Shown piece by piece: positions 44,710-54,057 of a stretch of 64,000 nucleotides of DNA; positions within the stretch are counted from its first letter, which is position 1, and the number at the start of each line of letters is the position of its first letter. The translations under genes were made by a program, and so were the position numbers. This stretch comes from Bacteroidota bacterium (GTDB lineage Bacteria; Bacteroidota; Bacteroidia; Chitinophagales; Chitinophagaceae). Under the pieces are notes generated by a model. It was given only the letters and a program-made list of their open reading frames with translations. It made no database searches and was not told where the DNA came from. The stretch lies in assembly GCA_018268035.1 (NCBI GenBank), contig JAFDXI010000161.1, forward strand, positions 1 to 64,000. Reading direction: 5' to 3'.

Positions 44710-45741
44710 TTACTTTTGATGTTTATGATGATGTTTTTTATGATGCCCGGATTTATCTTCATAAAGAACTAATTTTTCAATTCCTACTTCACTGATATTT
44801 TCAAGGTCATCCAAAAGACCGTGATCAGAAAGATCAAGTGGATGTGAATTTTTCCAATCGTAATGTGCAATTTTTTTAAGCCTTTCTATGACTTCTGTAT
44901 CATGTACTTCGATAGCAAGTTCCCGGCGATGATCAAAACTACCCGGAGTCAGGTTGATAGAACCAATGATGGCACGGCAACCGTCAGCCAGCAACATTTT
45001 TCCATGAAGCCTAAGAAGTTTCAACTTATGAATCCTGATGCCTATATCATCCATAATTCGTAGCCCACCCACTCCTTCCACAAGCTTTTCTACTTTCAGG
45101 TTATGCGGAGGCCTTACCATCACATGCACTTTTACTCCACGGGTTGCTGCATGCACTAATCTTTCAATAATCACCAAATCCTGAAACCGCTCATTTTGAA
45201 TAAACAAAGAATGTTTTGCTTCATCAATAAATTTTGCAATCCTTGATCGCCCATTATTACTACACCAAATTAATTTTAATTCTTCACCTGGTTCAAAACC
45301 ACTCCTGTTCCAATCTGCTTCAAAACATAAAATGATTTCTTTCACTTCATGCGGATGATTGGTAATAACAGCATAATCCCTTGTTTTAATAAAATTTCTC
45401 GGTTCCCAGTTCAGCGATTTTATAAATGCAACTTTATCATCTATCACCATAGATTTTTCATGTGTTATCGAAAACTCAGGACTACTATCTCTCACTTCAA
45501 TACCGGCATCTTCCAGCATCTTTCGTGTTCCCACATTTTCTACCACACCATTGTTACGAACAGGATTGAGCATTACCTTAATATCAACTCCTCTTTTCTT
45601 TGCAGCTATTACAGCATTGATAAGTACAATATCTGAAAACAAAAACATCTTTATCAGTATTTTCTCACGGGCATTATCAATAGCATCAATAATTTCTTTT
45701 GCAGTATCGTCGGGTAAAACGATGAGAGATCTATGGGGCAT
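44710..45741 (-). CDS. Phospholipase D-family protein (two HKD motifs)
   Basis: The 343-residue protein has two catalytic HKD motifs: HEKSMVID (His94, Lys96, Asp101) and HGKMLLAD about 150 residues later, followed by GSINLTPGSFDHRREL. It lacks a signal peptide or membrane anchor, so it is more like a soluble PLD or nuclease than cardiolipin synthase. The C-terminus is a His/Lys-rich tail (HHKKHHHKHQ), unusual and possibly metal-binding. It stands alone between the phosphatase and an ABC exporter. The substrate could be phospholipid or nucleic acid. Confidence 0.85.
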   Translation of the reverse strand: MPHRSLIVLPDDTAKEIIDAIDNAREKILIKMFLFSDIVLINAVIAAKKRGVDIKVMLNPVRNNGVVENVGTRKMLEDAGIEVRDSSPEFSITHEKSMVIDDKVAFIKSLNWEPRNFIKTRDYAVITNHPHEVKEIILCFEADWNRSGFEPGEELKLIWCSNNGRSRIAKFIDEAKHSLFIQNERFQDLVIIERLVHAATRGVKVHVMVRPPHNLKVEKLVEGVGGLRIMDDIGIRIHKLKLLRLHGKMLLADGCRAIIGSINLTPGSFDHRRELAIEVHDTEVIERLKKIAHYDWKNSHPLDLSDHGLLDDLENISEVGIEKLVLYEDKSGHHKKHHHKHQK

Positions 45742-45822
45742 CTGGTATGGAATTTAATTTTTCTCTTAATAAATTTAGCTCATTATTATTTATGTAAATA
45801 TTTTTTGAAATGAAAAAAAATA

Positions 45823-47688
45823 CTACATCTGGGCATTATACATTTCCGCATATATTTTTTCATTCCTGATCAGTTCATCATGAGTGCCTTCTTCAGCAAT
45901 GACACCATTATTAACGACTATGATCTTATCTGCATTTTTTATTGTTGCCAATCTGTGTGCAATGATAATAACAGTGCGGCCAGTCATTAAATTTTCCATA
46001 CCTTCCATGACCATTTTTTCTGATTCTGCATCGAGTGAAGATGTGGGTTCATCAAGAATAAGAATAGGTGAATTACGAATGACAGCTCTTGCAATAGCAA
46101 TCCTTTGTCGCTGACCACCTGAAAGTGTTACTCCTCTCTCACCAACAATTGTGTCAAGTCCACAAGGTAGTTTATCAATAAACTCCATTGCATTTGCCAA
46201 TGTTGCAGCTTCAATAATTTCAGCTTCTGTTGAATCAGGTTTACCATAAGCAATATTTTCACGGATAGTGCCATAGAATAAAACTGTATCCTGTAATACA
46301 AACCCAATCTGTTCTCTTAACCCTTCAATAGTAAAATCTGAGATATCTGACCCATCAATCAAAATGCGCCCGGAAACAGGGTCATAAAAGCGGGCGATTA
46401 AACTTACAATAGTTGATTTACCACATCCTGTCGGGCCGCATATTCCAACACGCTCTCCACAACGAATACCCAGACTAAAGTTTCTGATTATGGGTATTTC
46501 CGGGTTATATGAAAAACTTACCTTATCAAAAACAATATCACCTATTAACTTTCCCGGGTGAAATGCATTTGATTTTTGGGGTATCACCGCATCGGTTTTT
46601 AATATAGCTTCAACACGCTCCAAAGCAACAGTAACCTGAGCAATGGTACTTGTCATTTTTGCGAGGTCTTTTACTGGGCTAAAAAATTTTGCTATATATG
46701 AAATGAAAATTGTGAGCGCGCCGATAGTCATTACACCACGCAGCACCAGGTCTGCACCTCGCCAAAGAACAAATGCAGTGCAAACAGAAATGATGATTGA
46801 CACAACTGGTGATATAGATGATTTAACCCTTCTTGCTTTCATCGCAGCATTCAATGTATCAATGCTTACTTTTTTTAACCTGTCTTCTTCAAAATCTTCT
46901 CTCCCATAAGCATTAACAGCCCTGATAGATTCCAATCCTTTTTGCATTACAATCAACATATTGCTTTGATCTTTTCTCACTTCACGCGTTGCCCTTTTCA
47001 TTGCTTTCTTAAAATAAGAAATAAAGAATAGTAAGAAAGGTGTTACTGCTAATGCAACCAATGTGAATTCAGGATCGAGATAAAACATAATTCCAATCAT
47101 CCCTAAAATAGTCAGGCAATCAATGAGGATACTCAGTAGTGTGGTGGAGGCAAAATCCTGGATGGTAGAAACATCACCGGTAAGTGTACTCAATAAATTT
47201 CCTGTCTGATGAGAATCATAATAAGCAAGAGATAAATGCTGAAGATGATGATACATTTTTCTGCGAAGATCATTTGCAATATACTGGGCAACTTTTTCAT
47301 TATAATAATTATCAAGGAAACTGCCGAGTGCACCAATTGCGGTAATGATTATATAGCTGATCGCTGCAATGGCTGCTAATTGATACAAGTTTTCGCCCGG
47401 AAAAAATTTGTTCAACCATCCCAGCATTTTGGGTAACGGCTGATGATCCACCACATTGTCTAAAATTATTTTCAAAGGCCACGGCAACGCCAGCCCCATC
47501 AATGTTTCCAGCATCATGCCGAGGATTATCACAACGACATATTTCTTATAAGGGCGGGAAAGGCTTATAGCCCAGGATATAAGACTGGTAAAGGATTTCC
47601 TCTTTGCAGCAATATCAAATAATGATTTTATTTTTTTTCTAAAAACATTTCTCGTGTTTTCATCATGGGAGACAACAGAATTGTTCAT
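45823..47688 (-). CDS. ABC transporter, fused permease and ATPase (MsbA-like exporter half)
   Basis: This 621-residue half transporter has six membrane helices in the first 340 residues (VVVIILGMMLETLMGLALPW and similar). The ATPase follows: Walker A GPTGCGKST near residue 410, Q-loop GFVLQD, signature LSGGQRQR, Walker B ILILDEPTSSLD and H-loop IAHRLAT. All motifs are intact, so it should work as a homodimer exporting lipids, drugs or peptides. The N-terminal 40 residues are charged and cytoplasmic. It is a single gene, with about 80 bp to the PLD gene downstream and 590 bp of non-coding DNA upstream. The substrate is not deducible. Confidence 0.93.
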   Translation of the reverse strand: MNNSVVSHDENTRNVFRKKIKSLFDIAAKRKSFTSLISWAISLSRPYKKYVVVIILGMMLETLMGLALPWPLKIILDNVVDHQPLPKMLGWLNKFFPGENLYQLAAIAAISYIIITAIGALGSFLDNYYNEKVAQYIANDLRRKMYHHLQHLSLAYYDSHQTGNLLSTLTGDVSTIQDFASTTLLSILIDCLTILGMIGIMFYLDPEFTLVALAVTPFLLFFISYFKKAMKRATREVRKDQSNMLIVMQKGLESIRAVNAYGREDFEEDRLKKVSIDTLNAAMKARRVKSSISPVVSIIISVCTAFVLWRGADLVLRGVMTIGALTIFISYIAKFFSPVKDLAKMTSTIAQVTVALERVEAILKTDAVIPQKSNAFHPGKLIGDIVFDKVSFSYNPEIPIIRNFSLGIRCGERVGICGPTGCGKSTIVSLIARFYDPVSGRILIDGSDISDFTIEGLREQIGFVLQDTVLFYGTIRENIAYGKPDSTEAEIIEAATLANAMEFIDKLPCGLDTIVGERGVTLSGGQRQRIAIARAVIRNSPILILDEPTSSLDAESEKMVMEGMENLMTGRTVIIIAHRLATIKNADKIIVVNNGVIAEEGTHDELIRNEKIYAEMYNAQM

Positions 47689-48110
47689 AAGAATAAAAAA
47701 TAATGATTGGAAAATTATTAAAGTTCAAGCATATAATATAGAAAATTGTTGCGGTTAACTAATAGAAAGCAGTGCATGGTTAATATCAAATCTCTTCACT
47801 CTATTCCTGAAGTTTAAAATTCAAGATATGATTTTTTTCAGATAAATCATTCATTCCATTAACCAGCCTTGGCGGAATCAATCAAACAGGTTTATCTAAA
47901 AACTGATTGAGAAATATTCTCAACTTCGTTAATAACATATTGTTTATTTTTTAAAAAAATCTCTGACACAATAAAGCCACATTTTCATTTTTATGTCAAA
48001 TGCCAGTAATCACCTAATACCCGATACAAAAAAGACTAACTTTGTTATTGTTAATTTCTACTCTATTGTATCATTATCATTACTCCTGGAATATTTTAAA
48101 AAAAATCATA
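47689..48110. other. Non-coding interval upstream of the ABC exporter
   Basis: There is no gene I can support in these 420 bp. The exporter promoter must lie here on the minus strand, but I see no clear TAnnTTTG box. An open frame at 47993-48202 runs into the adjacent inverted-repeat element and looks spurious. Confidence 0.45.
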
Positions 48111-48227
48111 GTTGTCCGACTAAATATAATAACCCTTTGCTTTTCAAGACCTCATCCGCCTATGGTGGACCTAGAACCCTTGCTGGCAAAGGGTTTCAGT
48201 AATTTTGAATAATTTTAATCGAACAAC
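48111..48227. mobile_element. Possible MITE or IS relic, 117 bp with inverted ends
   Basis: The left end GTTGTCCGACTAAA (48111-48124) matches the complement of the right end TTTAATCGAACAAC (48214-48227) at 12 of 14 positions. Inside them AACCCTTTGC (48131-48140) pairs with GCAAAGGGTT (48186-48195). The interior is more GC-rich than its surroundings. There is no transposase and no obvious target duplication. It ends one base before an ATG that opens a 22-codon frame overlapping the deaminase gene. Confidence 0.45.
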
Positions 48228-48280
48228 AATGAAAAAAATATCAAATATTTCATTCAGTTCGGGAGACGAAATAGAAAATA

Positions 48281-48721
48281 ATGGAAGACAGGCATGAACA
48301 ATTTATGAAGCGATGTATTGATTTAGGTATGAAAGCAAAATCAAATGGTGTGTCGCCGGTAGGATCTGTGGTAGTGAAAAATGGCAATATCATTGCAGAA
48401 GGGTATGAAGGAGAAAAAGAAATTCCTCAGCCGGTAGCACATGCAGAAATGATAGCTTTGATAAAAGCTATTCAACATCTTGGAACAAAAGACCTGGGCC
48501 ATTGCATTTTATATACCACAAAAGAACCCTGCTTTATGTGTTCCTATTTAATAAGGCAAACAGGAATTAAAGAAGTGGTCTTTGCGATGCGTACAGAAGA
48601 TAAGGGTGGCATTAGTTCTAGATATCCCATCCTCTCTGCAGTTGATATCAATAAATGGCCTGCTCCACCAAATATTGTTGAAGGAATATTGAAAGAAACA
48701 TGTGAACAAAATTTAAAATAA
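48281..48721 (+). CDS. Nucleoside/nucleotide deaminase (CDA fold, zinc)
   Basis: The 146-residue protein of the cytidine-deaminase superfamily has the zinc ligands complete: His and Glu in VAHAEMIAL and the Cys pair in EPCFMCSYLI. The fold and length resemble guanine deaminases and tRNA adenosine deaminases, and the actual substrate is uncertain. It is the first of a two-gene unit with an AhpD-like gene 7 bp downstream. A short frame (48229-48297, starting MKKISNISFS) overlaps its start and may be a leader peptide. Confidence 0.85.
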   Translation: MEDRHEQFMKRCIDLGMKAKSNGVSPVGSVVVKNGNIIAEGYEGEKEIPQPVAHAEMIALIKAIQHLGTKDLGHCILYTTKEPCFMCSYLIRQTGIKEVVFAMRTEDKGGISSRYPILSAVDINKWPAPPNIVEGILKETCEQNLK

Positions 48722-48728
48722 AAAAATC

Positions 48729-49199
48729 ATGAGATTAGACGGATCAAAAACATTTCCACAAGGCTACCAGGCAATGATGGCATTGCAACAAGTGGTAAAT
48801 GAAAGCAGTTTAGAACACAAATTACTCGAACTGGTAAAGACAAGGGCATCGCAAATTAATGGATGTGCTTATTGTCTTGACATGCATACAAAGGATGCAA
48901 TTGCCATTGGTGAAAGTGAACAAAGGTTGCATGTGCTGGCAGCCTGGCACGAAGCCCCTTTTTATTCTGAAAAAGAAAGAGCAGCATTGGCATGGTGTGA
49001 AGCATTGACAAAGCTCCCTGAAAGCGGGGCGCCAGATGCAGTTTATAACCAGGTTACAAAAGTCTTTTCTCCAAAAGAAATCATGGAACTGACTTTTGCA
49101 ATCGTAACAATCAACAGTTGGAACCGTTTGGCAGTTGGGTTAAGGTCAGATGTAGGTGGTTATGTGTCCCATCTGAAACAGGAAGCAATAACTGTATAG
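48729..49199 (+). CDS. AhpD-like carboxymuconolactone decarboxylase-family protein
   Basis: This 156-residue cytoplasmic protein has the AhpD redox motif CAYCLDMHTKDA (CxxCxxxH, near residues 47-54). Members reduce peroxides or thiols, and many are annotated as alkylhydroperoxidases. A conserved second helix (ERAALAWCEALTKLPESGAP) is also typical. It follows the deaminase by 7 bp and is probably co-translated. Substrate and partner are not given by context. It ends convergently with dsdA, with about 230 bp of non-coding sequence between. Confidence 0.9.
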   Translation: MRLDGSKTFPQGYQAMMALQQVVNESSLEHKLLELVKTRASQINGCAYCLDMHTKDAIAIGESEQRLHVLAAWHEAPFYSEKERAALAWCEALTKLPESGAPDAVYNQVTKVFSPKEIMELTFAIVTINSWNRLAVGLRSDVGGYVSHLKQEAITV

Positions 49200-49432
49200 C
49201 ATTTGCGCATATCTTAATCCTTAATTACAAGCACTTGCATGTATTAAAAAAGGTAAAGTCAGAAACAGGGATTGATGAATTTGCCTTGTTAATACAGGAC
49301 GTTCTTGTTTTTAAAATGGTTATCTGCAAACCGTATTGCATGCAGGAAATATTTTTTAGTAAATATTTTCTTTCAACTTTTAATTGGAAATGATCAGGCT
49401 GTTGCCCCTACCGGTTCATGGTATAACATCTC

Positions 49433-50740
49433 TCACTTTTGATAAAACCTTTTCATTTCTTCATCAGGCACCAATGCCCCGCCCGTTGCCCAGGCAATAT
49501 GAGTAATCTGTGATGGATTGATTTGATATTTCTGTATATAACCAGTGTGGTCAATCACATGCGGGCCAGCCAGTCCTGCTGTAGCAGAGGGCTCAACAAA
49601 AATGTGCTCACTTTGCCCCAACATATACAACATCCTGAAAAGTGCATCATCTTCCACAGTATAAATACCACTAATCAATAATTTGTTAATAGCAGTTGCA
49701 AATGCAGAAGGCCTACCCACTGCAAGACCATCAGCTTCGGTGCGGTTATCAATACCAAAATCATGGACACTCACTTTCCGCATTTTCCCGGTTAACAAAC
49801 CTATAAGCACACAGGGAGAATGTGTAGGTTCAACAAAAAAGCAATGTGCATTGTCACCAAAAACCTGTCGCAAACCAAATGCAACACCACCCGGCGATCC
49901 ACCTACACCACAAGGCGAATACACAAATAAAGGATGCGCATCATCAACCGGAATTTTCATTTTTTCCAGTTGTTTTTTTAGCCGCATCGCAGCAACACTA
50001 TACCCAAGAAATAAATACTTCGAATTTTCATCATCAACAAAATACCCTTTGGGATCAGCAATAGTAGTCCTTCTGCCTGCATTAATGGCTTCACCAAAAT
50101 CACCTGCAAACTCAATAACTTTGGCGCCTCTTGTTCGCAATAAATTTTTCTTCCATTCTTTTGCATCTGCTGACATATATACCGATACATTAAAACCCAG
50201 TTTTGCACTAATGATACCAATGCTCAATCCAAGATTGCCTGTAGAACCTACACCTATTGAATATTGACTGAAAAAATTTCTGAACGTTTCGCTGTCCAGC
50301 ACTTCATAATTATCATCAATATTCAACAAACCACTTTCAAGGGCAAGCTCTTCAGCATAATGTAAAACTTCGAATATGCCGCCTCTAGCCTTAATGGAAC
50401 CTGCAACAGGTAATTCATTATCACATTTTAAAAACAGCCTGCCTGTAATCGGTTGATGCCGGTCTTTGTCGAGCATTTCTTTCATCGCAGGAATTTCCTT
50501 GAGCGGTGACTCAATAATACCCTGCGTTTTCCCCAATTCGGGGAAAGCTTTAGCCAGGTAAGGTGCAAATCTTTTCCATAGAAATGCTGCATCACGCATA
50601 TCCCGCTTATTCACCGGAAGTGAAGTAATATCCCGCATTTTTTTTCTGTATGGATTAATCCATGACACAGGTTGCAGCTTTATAATTTCATCTAATAACG
50701 GATATTGCAGGGTCCATTTATTTAAATCAGTAAAAACCAT
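49433..50740 (-). CDS. dsdA: D-serine dehydratase (D-serine ammonia-lyase)
   Basis: It converts D-serine to pyruvate and ammonia with PLP. The 435-residue protein aligns well with E. coli DsdA from its start: the PLP lysine is Lys117 in GSIKARGGIFEV, the phosphate-binding loops are GSTGNLGLSIGI and CGVGGSPGGVAFGL, and WATGGALVPDEEM is near the end. I chose the ATG at 50740 (MVFTDLNKW). Two upstream in-frame ATGs (50767 and 50812) give extensions unlike the family. It is a single gene divergent from the glycosyltransferase. No DsdC-type regulator or D-serine transporter is nearby, so the role is probably detoxification or use of D-serine. Confidence 0.92.
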   Translation of the reverse strand: MVFTDLNKWTLQYPLLDEIIKLQPVSWINPYRKKMRDITSLPVNKRDMRDAAFLWKRFAPYLAKAFPELGKTQGIIESPLKEIPAMKEMLDKDRHQPITGRLFLKCDNELPVAGSIKARGGIFEVLHYAEELALESGLLNIDDNYEVLDSETFRNFFSQYSIGVGSTGNLGLSIGIISAKLGFNVSVYMSADAKEWKKNLLRTRGAKVIEFAGDFGEAINAGRRTTIADPKGYFVDDENSKYLFLGYSVAAMRLKKQLEKMKIPVDDAHPLFVYSPCGVGGSPGGVAFGLRQVFGDNAHCFFVEPTHSPCVLIGLLTGKMRKVSVHDFGIDNRTEADGLAVGRPSAFATAINKLLISGIYTVEDDALFRMLYMLGQSEHIFVEPSATAGLAGPHVIDHTGYIQKYQINPSQITHIAWATGGALVPDEEMKRFYQK

Positions 50741-50990
50741 TCTGTTTAATTTTTTAAAAAAAATCATTCCATAACACAAGCAATAGGTGTGTTGCTGCAA
50801 AATTGCTGCCATTCATAACCAGGCATCAATTTACCGTTATCAGGATGAAGGAAATAATAAAGGATTTAAATATCTTTTTTAATTTTTTCGCAATCGGGAA
50901 TTTAACTACGCAATTTTTTGCCGCATATAATTTAATGCTTAATTTGTAGTAAATGTGTTATGTGGATCAGATCATAGCAGGTAGTAAAAG

Positions 50991-51632
50991 ATGATAGACA
51001 TTTACAAGGGCGAAAACCCGATTGTATCAGTGATAATGGTTACGTATAACCGCTCAGCCTACCTGAGCAGGAGCATCCCTTCTTTTTTAGAACAAACTTA
51101 CCGGAATACCGAACTTATTGTTGTTGATGATGGTAGTGAAGACAATACTTTTAATGTGGTGAATGAATTTATGAAATCACATACAAACATTCGCTACATG
51201 AAACACAGCAACAGGAATATTTCACTTTCAAAAAATGTTGGTATCAGAGCGGCAATTGGAAAATATATTTCTTTCCTCGATAGCGATGATGCTTACCAGG
51301 ATGATTATTTAGAAATGCGGGTGCAGTATATGGAAGCCAATCCCCGTATTGATTTAATTGAAGGCGGTGCTATCGTTATCGGCGACCCGGATGTAAAAAA
51401 CAAAAACAACCTTTCAGAGAAAATACATTTATCTGATTGCCATATAGGCGCCACATTTTTTGGCAAAACAGAAATGTTTATAGCCATGGGTGGGTTTAAC
51501 AAGAACATTCCATATAGCGAGGACAGTGAGTTTTGGGAAAAGGCAGAAAAGAAATTTACACTAAGAAAATTTGATACACCCGGGTATTTTTATTATCGCT
51601 CTACACCCGGAAGCATCTGCAACACTGTATAA
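50991..51632 (+). CDS. Glycosyltransferase family 2
   Basis: The 213-residue GT-A fold enzyme begins VSVIMVTYNRSAYLSRSI and has ELIVVDDGSEDNTFNVV and a metal-binding DxD, FLDSDDAYQ. It contains only the catalytic domain (about 200 residues), without a membrane helix. It should transfer a sugar from a nucleotide donor. No other glycan genes are around it, so the acceptor is unknown. The downstream interval (51633-51883, 250 bp) holds no gene I can see. Confidence 0.9.
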   Translation: MIDIYKGENPIVSVIMVTYNRSAYLSRSIPSFLEQTYRNTELIVVDDGSEDNTFNVVNEFMKSHTNIRYMKHSNRNISLSKNVGIRAAIGKYISFLDSDDAYQDDYLEMRVQYMEANPRIDLIEGGAIVIGDPDVKNKNNLSEKIHLSDCHIGATFFGKTEMFIAMGGFNKNIPYSEDSEFWEKAEKKFTLRKFDTPGYFYYRSTPGSICNTV

Positions 51633-51883
51633 ATTTAAAAATTAATTGGCCTGCCAAAGGATTTTCTTCAATCAATATAAATTATCATAGTACAGTGTAA
51701 TAAAACTGTAATAAAGTATTAGAATACTTTTTTTATTTTTTTAAATGTGTGAATTTTGTCCGGACAAAAGGCAATTCTGTTGTTCAGTGAATATTAATAG
51801 ATTGTTGAGCAGATACAGTTTTTATCACTTCTTTAAAAAATCAGAAGTATTTATACAAACAACAGTGAACTAAATTCTATAAA

Positions 51884-52642
51884 ATGAATACAATCAGACA
51901 AACAGGAGAGGAATTGGATGTAAGGGAATTAGTGCCAATCAAGCGTCATGAAAAATTATTAAAGATTTTCAAAGAGCTGCCGGCGGGCGAAAGTTTTATT
52001 TTCATCAACGACCACGACCCCATACCGTTGTATTATGAATTCAAATCCATTTATGGAGATGTGGTAGGTTGGGAATACCTGAACCGTGGCGGGAGGGAAT
52101 GGAAAGTAAAAGTGACCCGTACAGAAGCATCACAAGGCAGGGACTTTACGGACATTGCTACACTCTTAGACCTGAGAAGGGCTGATCAAAAAGACTGGAA
52201 ACAAATCGTGTTTCACCGTTATGGTATGATGGAAGCAGGGACGACAATGGAATTGATCTCAAAAGACAACCCTGACGAAATACAGGAAATTTTTAAAAAT
52301 AAATTCAATGGCCAGCATACATGGTCGTATAAAAAAGAAGTGCCCGGTGAATATGTCATCCATATCAGGAAAGAAATAAAAAGCGGGTTAGGCGATGAAG
52401 GCTTTTCTGTTGTGAATGAATATGACCTGAGGCCATATCCACCAACACAAAGACATGAAATGTTTTACCAGGCATTTGCAGAAATAAAACCAGGCGAAGC
52501 ATTCGAGTTTATCAATGATCATGATCCCAAACCACTCTATTACCAGATGGAAGCAGAAAGCAATGAACCTTTCAGGTGGGAATATCTTGAGAAGGGGCCG
52601 GATGCATGGAAAGTAAGAGTTGTAAAAGTAAAAGAGCTTTGA
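51884..52642 (+). CDS. DUF2249 protein, three tandem domains
   Basis: The 252-residue cytoplasmic protein has three copies of the DUF2249 fold. Copies 1 (about 14-80) and 3 (about 182-248) each have FINDHDPxPLYY and a WEYL strand. The middle copy (about 90-160) keeps the fold's spacing (LDLRRADQKDWKQIVFHRYG) but has lost the HDP motif. Copies 1 and 3 could bind metal or sulfur compounds; the family has no firm function but occurs in redox and nitrite pathways. The gene stands alone on the plus strand. Confidence 0.85.
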   Translation: MNTIRQTGEELDVRELVPIKRHEKLLKIFKELPAGESFIFINDHDPIPLYYEFKSIYGDVVGWEYLNRGGREWKVKVTRTEASQGRDFTDIATLLDLRRADQKDWKQIVFHRYGMMEAGTTMELISKDNPDEIQEIFKNKFNGQHTWSYKKEVPGEYVIHIRKEIKSGLGDEGFSVVNEYDLRPYPPTQRHEMFYQAFAEIKPGEAFEFINDHDPKPLYYQMEAESNEPFRWEYLEKGPDAWKVRVVKVKEL

Positions 52643-52822
52643 TCCAAAGTTCCAATCATGCAAACTGGTTAAGGTTGTGGATTCTTTGTAATATTTTGAT
52701 ACCACACCAATTGATTGAAGGATTATATTTCAAATTCCATGTTTGCAAATTCTGTACATTCACCTGCATTGAAAATTTTTTTTCATTCTAACAAGATTCT
52801 TTCCATTCATCCATTAATAGTG

Positions 52823-52854
52823 TTGAATGCATAAATATTTTTTTATATCTTTCG
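52823..52854 (+). promoter_or_regulatory. Bacteroidota-type promoter for the 38-residue protein
   Basis: TTG (52823-52825) and a -7 box TATCTTTC (52846-52853, one mismatch to TAnnTTTG) are 20 bp apart. The ATG is 15 bp downstream, so the leader is very short. Confidence 0.5.
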
Positions 52855-52867
52855 AAAAAACAAATCT

Positions 52868-52984
52868 ATGCGTGATTGGTTAAGAGCTTTAATCGCTGGC
52901 TATGGCGCTTATAAATGGGGAGGCGGCTGCCTGGGAACTATTGTTGTTTTCCTGTTTATTTACTGGGCTTTAGGACACTGCTGA
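52868..52984 (+). CDS. Small membrane protein, 38 residues
   Basis: A complete small protein: MRDWLRALIAGYGAYKWGGG, then CLGTIVVFLFIYWALGHC. One membrane helix with a glycine-rich start and a Cys at each end of the helix. Similar tiny proteins with this GYGAxKxGGGC pattern occur in many Bacteroidota, with no known role. A matching promoter lies just upstream, which supports expression. Confidence 0.75.
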   Translation: MRDWLRALIAGYGAYKWGGGCLGTIVVFLFIYWALGHC

Positions 52985-53013
52985 TTCATTTCTAATTTAC
53001 AAGAACGCTTTTA

Positions 53014-53970
53014 TTAATTTTTGGACGAAGCATTGAGAAAATTCCCAACGCTTGTTTTCCAGAGTGAAGGATTCTTTAAATAAAGATTTTCATGCCCGCA
53101 ATTTGGATAAACCACTAATTTTTTATTGTGTGATGAAAGATTTTTAAAGATATGCTCAGTCTCGGCACTTGACACATTTTCATCTTTATCCCCCCACTGC
53201 ACCAATACCGGGCAGGTTATTGACTTTACAAACTTATCAGGTTTCATACTGAACATAAAAATTCCCTGTTCCACAGATCCCCAGAATGTAAGCAATGCTC
53301 CAAAAATTCCTGCAGGTTCATGCATATTATTCCTCGCCATTGATCCTGCTGCATCTGTTACTTTACCAAAACACTTTTCTAAAATAACCTTTGATGGTTG
53401 AATGGAATCATCATCGTGCATGGCTTTGGTAATAGATGCCGCCCCCATTGAACCACCCCAAAGAATGATATTTTTCTCACCTGTGTTTTTAATAAAATTA
53501 TAAGCAGCCCGCACATCATGCGATTCAAAATACCCCATTGAACACACATCGCCATCACTGTTGCCATGCGCCCTGAAATCTGTAAGCAAAACATTATATC
53601 CCATTTTATAAAATGCTGTTGCTTCAGGGATAATATCACTGCGGCTGCTGCCAAAACCATGAAACATTACAACAGTTCCATTTGATGAATCAGCATCATG
53701 TATGGCATACCATGCTGCCAGTTTTAAACTGTCTGAATGAATAATCACAGATTGGTGAGGTACACTGAAAGAGTCAACCACTAATTGTCGCGGATGCTCT
53801 TCTCCAATTATCTTTTCTAGCTTTTTTGCAATAAACCCTTTTTCCTGCTCCTTTTTTATTTTCTTGTCAGAGAAATGGGTAAAGATGTATGCCTGCCAGG
53901 CGCAAAGTGCATTCAATAAAACAAAAACTATCAGCAGTATTATTCCGACCCAGCGTAGAAATTTTTTCAT
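53014..53970 (-). CDS. Alpha/beta hydrolase with N-terminal membrane anchor
   Basis: The 318-residue protein has one membrane helix at the start (VGIILLIVFVLLNALCAW) and a periplasmic alpha/beta-hydrolase domain. The oxyanion region is VVMFHGFGSSRSD and the nucleophile Ser is in ILWGGSMGAAS; Asp and His follow in WGDKDENV and CGHENLYL. It likely cleaves an ester or acyl bond; the substrate is unknown. It is separated from crtZ by about 90 bp and is probably not part of the carotenoid operon. Confidence 0.88.
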   Translation of the reverse strand: MKKFLRWVGIILLIVFVLLNALCAWQAYIFTHFSDKKIKKEQEKGFIAKKLEKIIGEEHPRQLVVDSFSVPHQSVIIHSDSLKLAAWYAIHDADSSNGTVVMFHGFGSSRSDIIPEATAFYKMGYNVLLTDFRAHGNSDGDVCSMGYFESHDVRAAYNFIKNTGEKNIILWGGSMGAASITKAMHDDDSIQPSKVILEKCFGKVTDAAGSMARNNMHEPAGIFGALLTFWGSVEQGIFMFSMKPDKFVKSITCPVLVQWGDKDENVSSAETEHIFKNLSSHNKKLVVYPNCGHENLYLKNPSLWKTSVGNFLNASSKN

Positions 53971-54057
53971 GCCGCAAAATTGGAAGCTTTCAATAACATC
54001 CGGAAAACAACAAAGAATAATTCCAGCGAATTATAAAATGATTAGGTTAAAATTTTA

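Noticed and set aside
47993-48202. 69-residue plus-strand open frame
   Set aside because: It runs through the inverted-repeat element and has no family likeness; the frame is better explained by chance.
49118-49393. 91-residue plus-strand open frame overlapping the AhpD-like gene
   Set aside because: The first third is an off-frame reading of that gene; the rest is AT-rich non-coding sequence between convergent genes.
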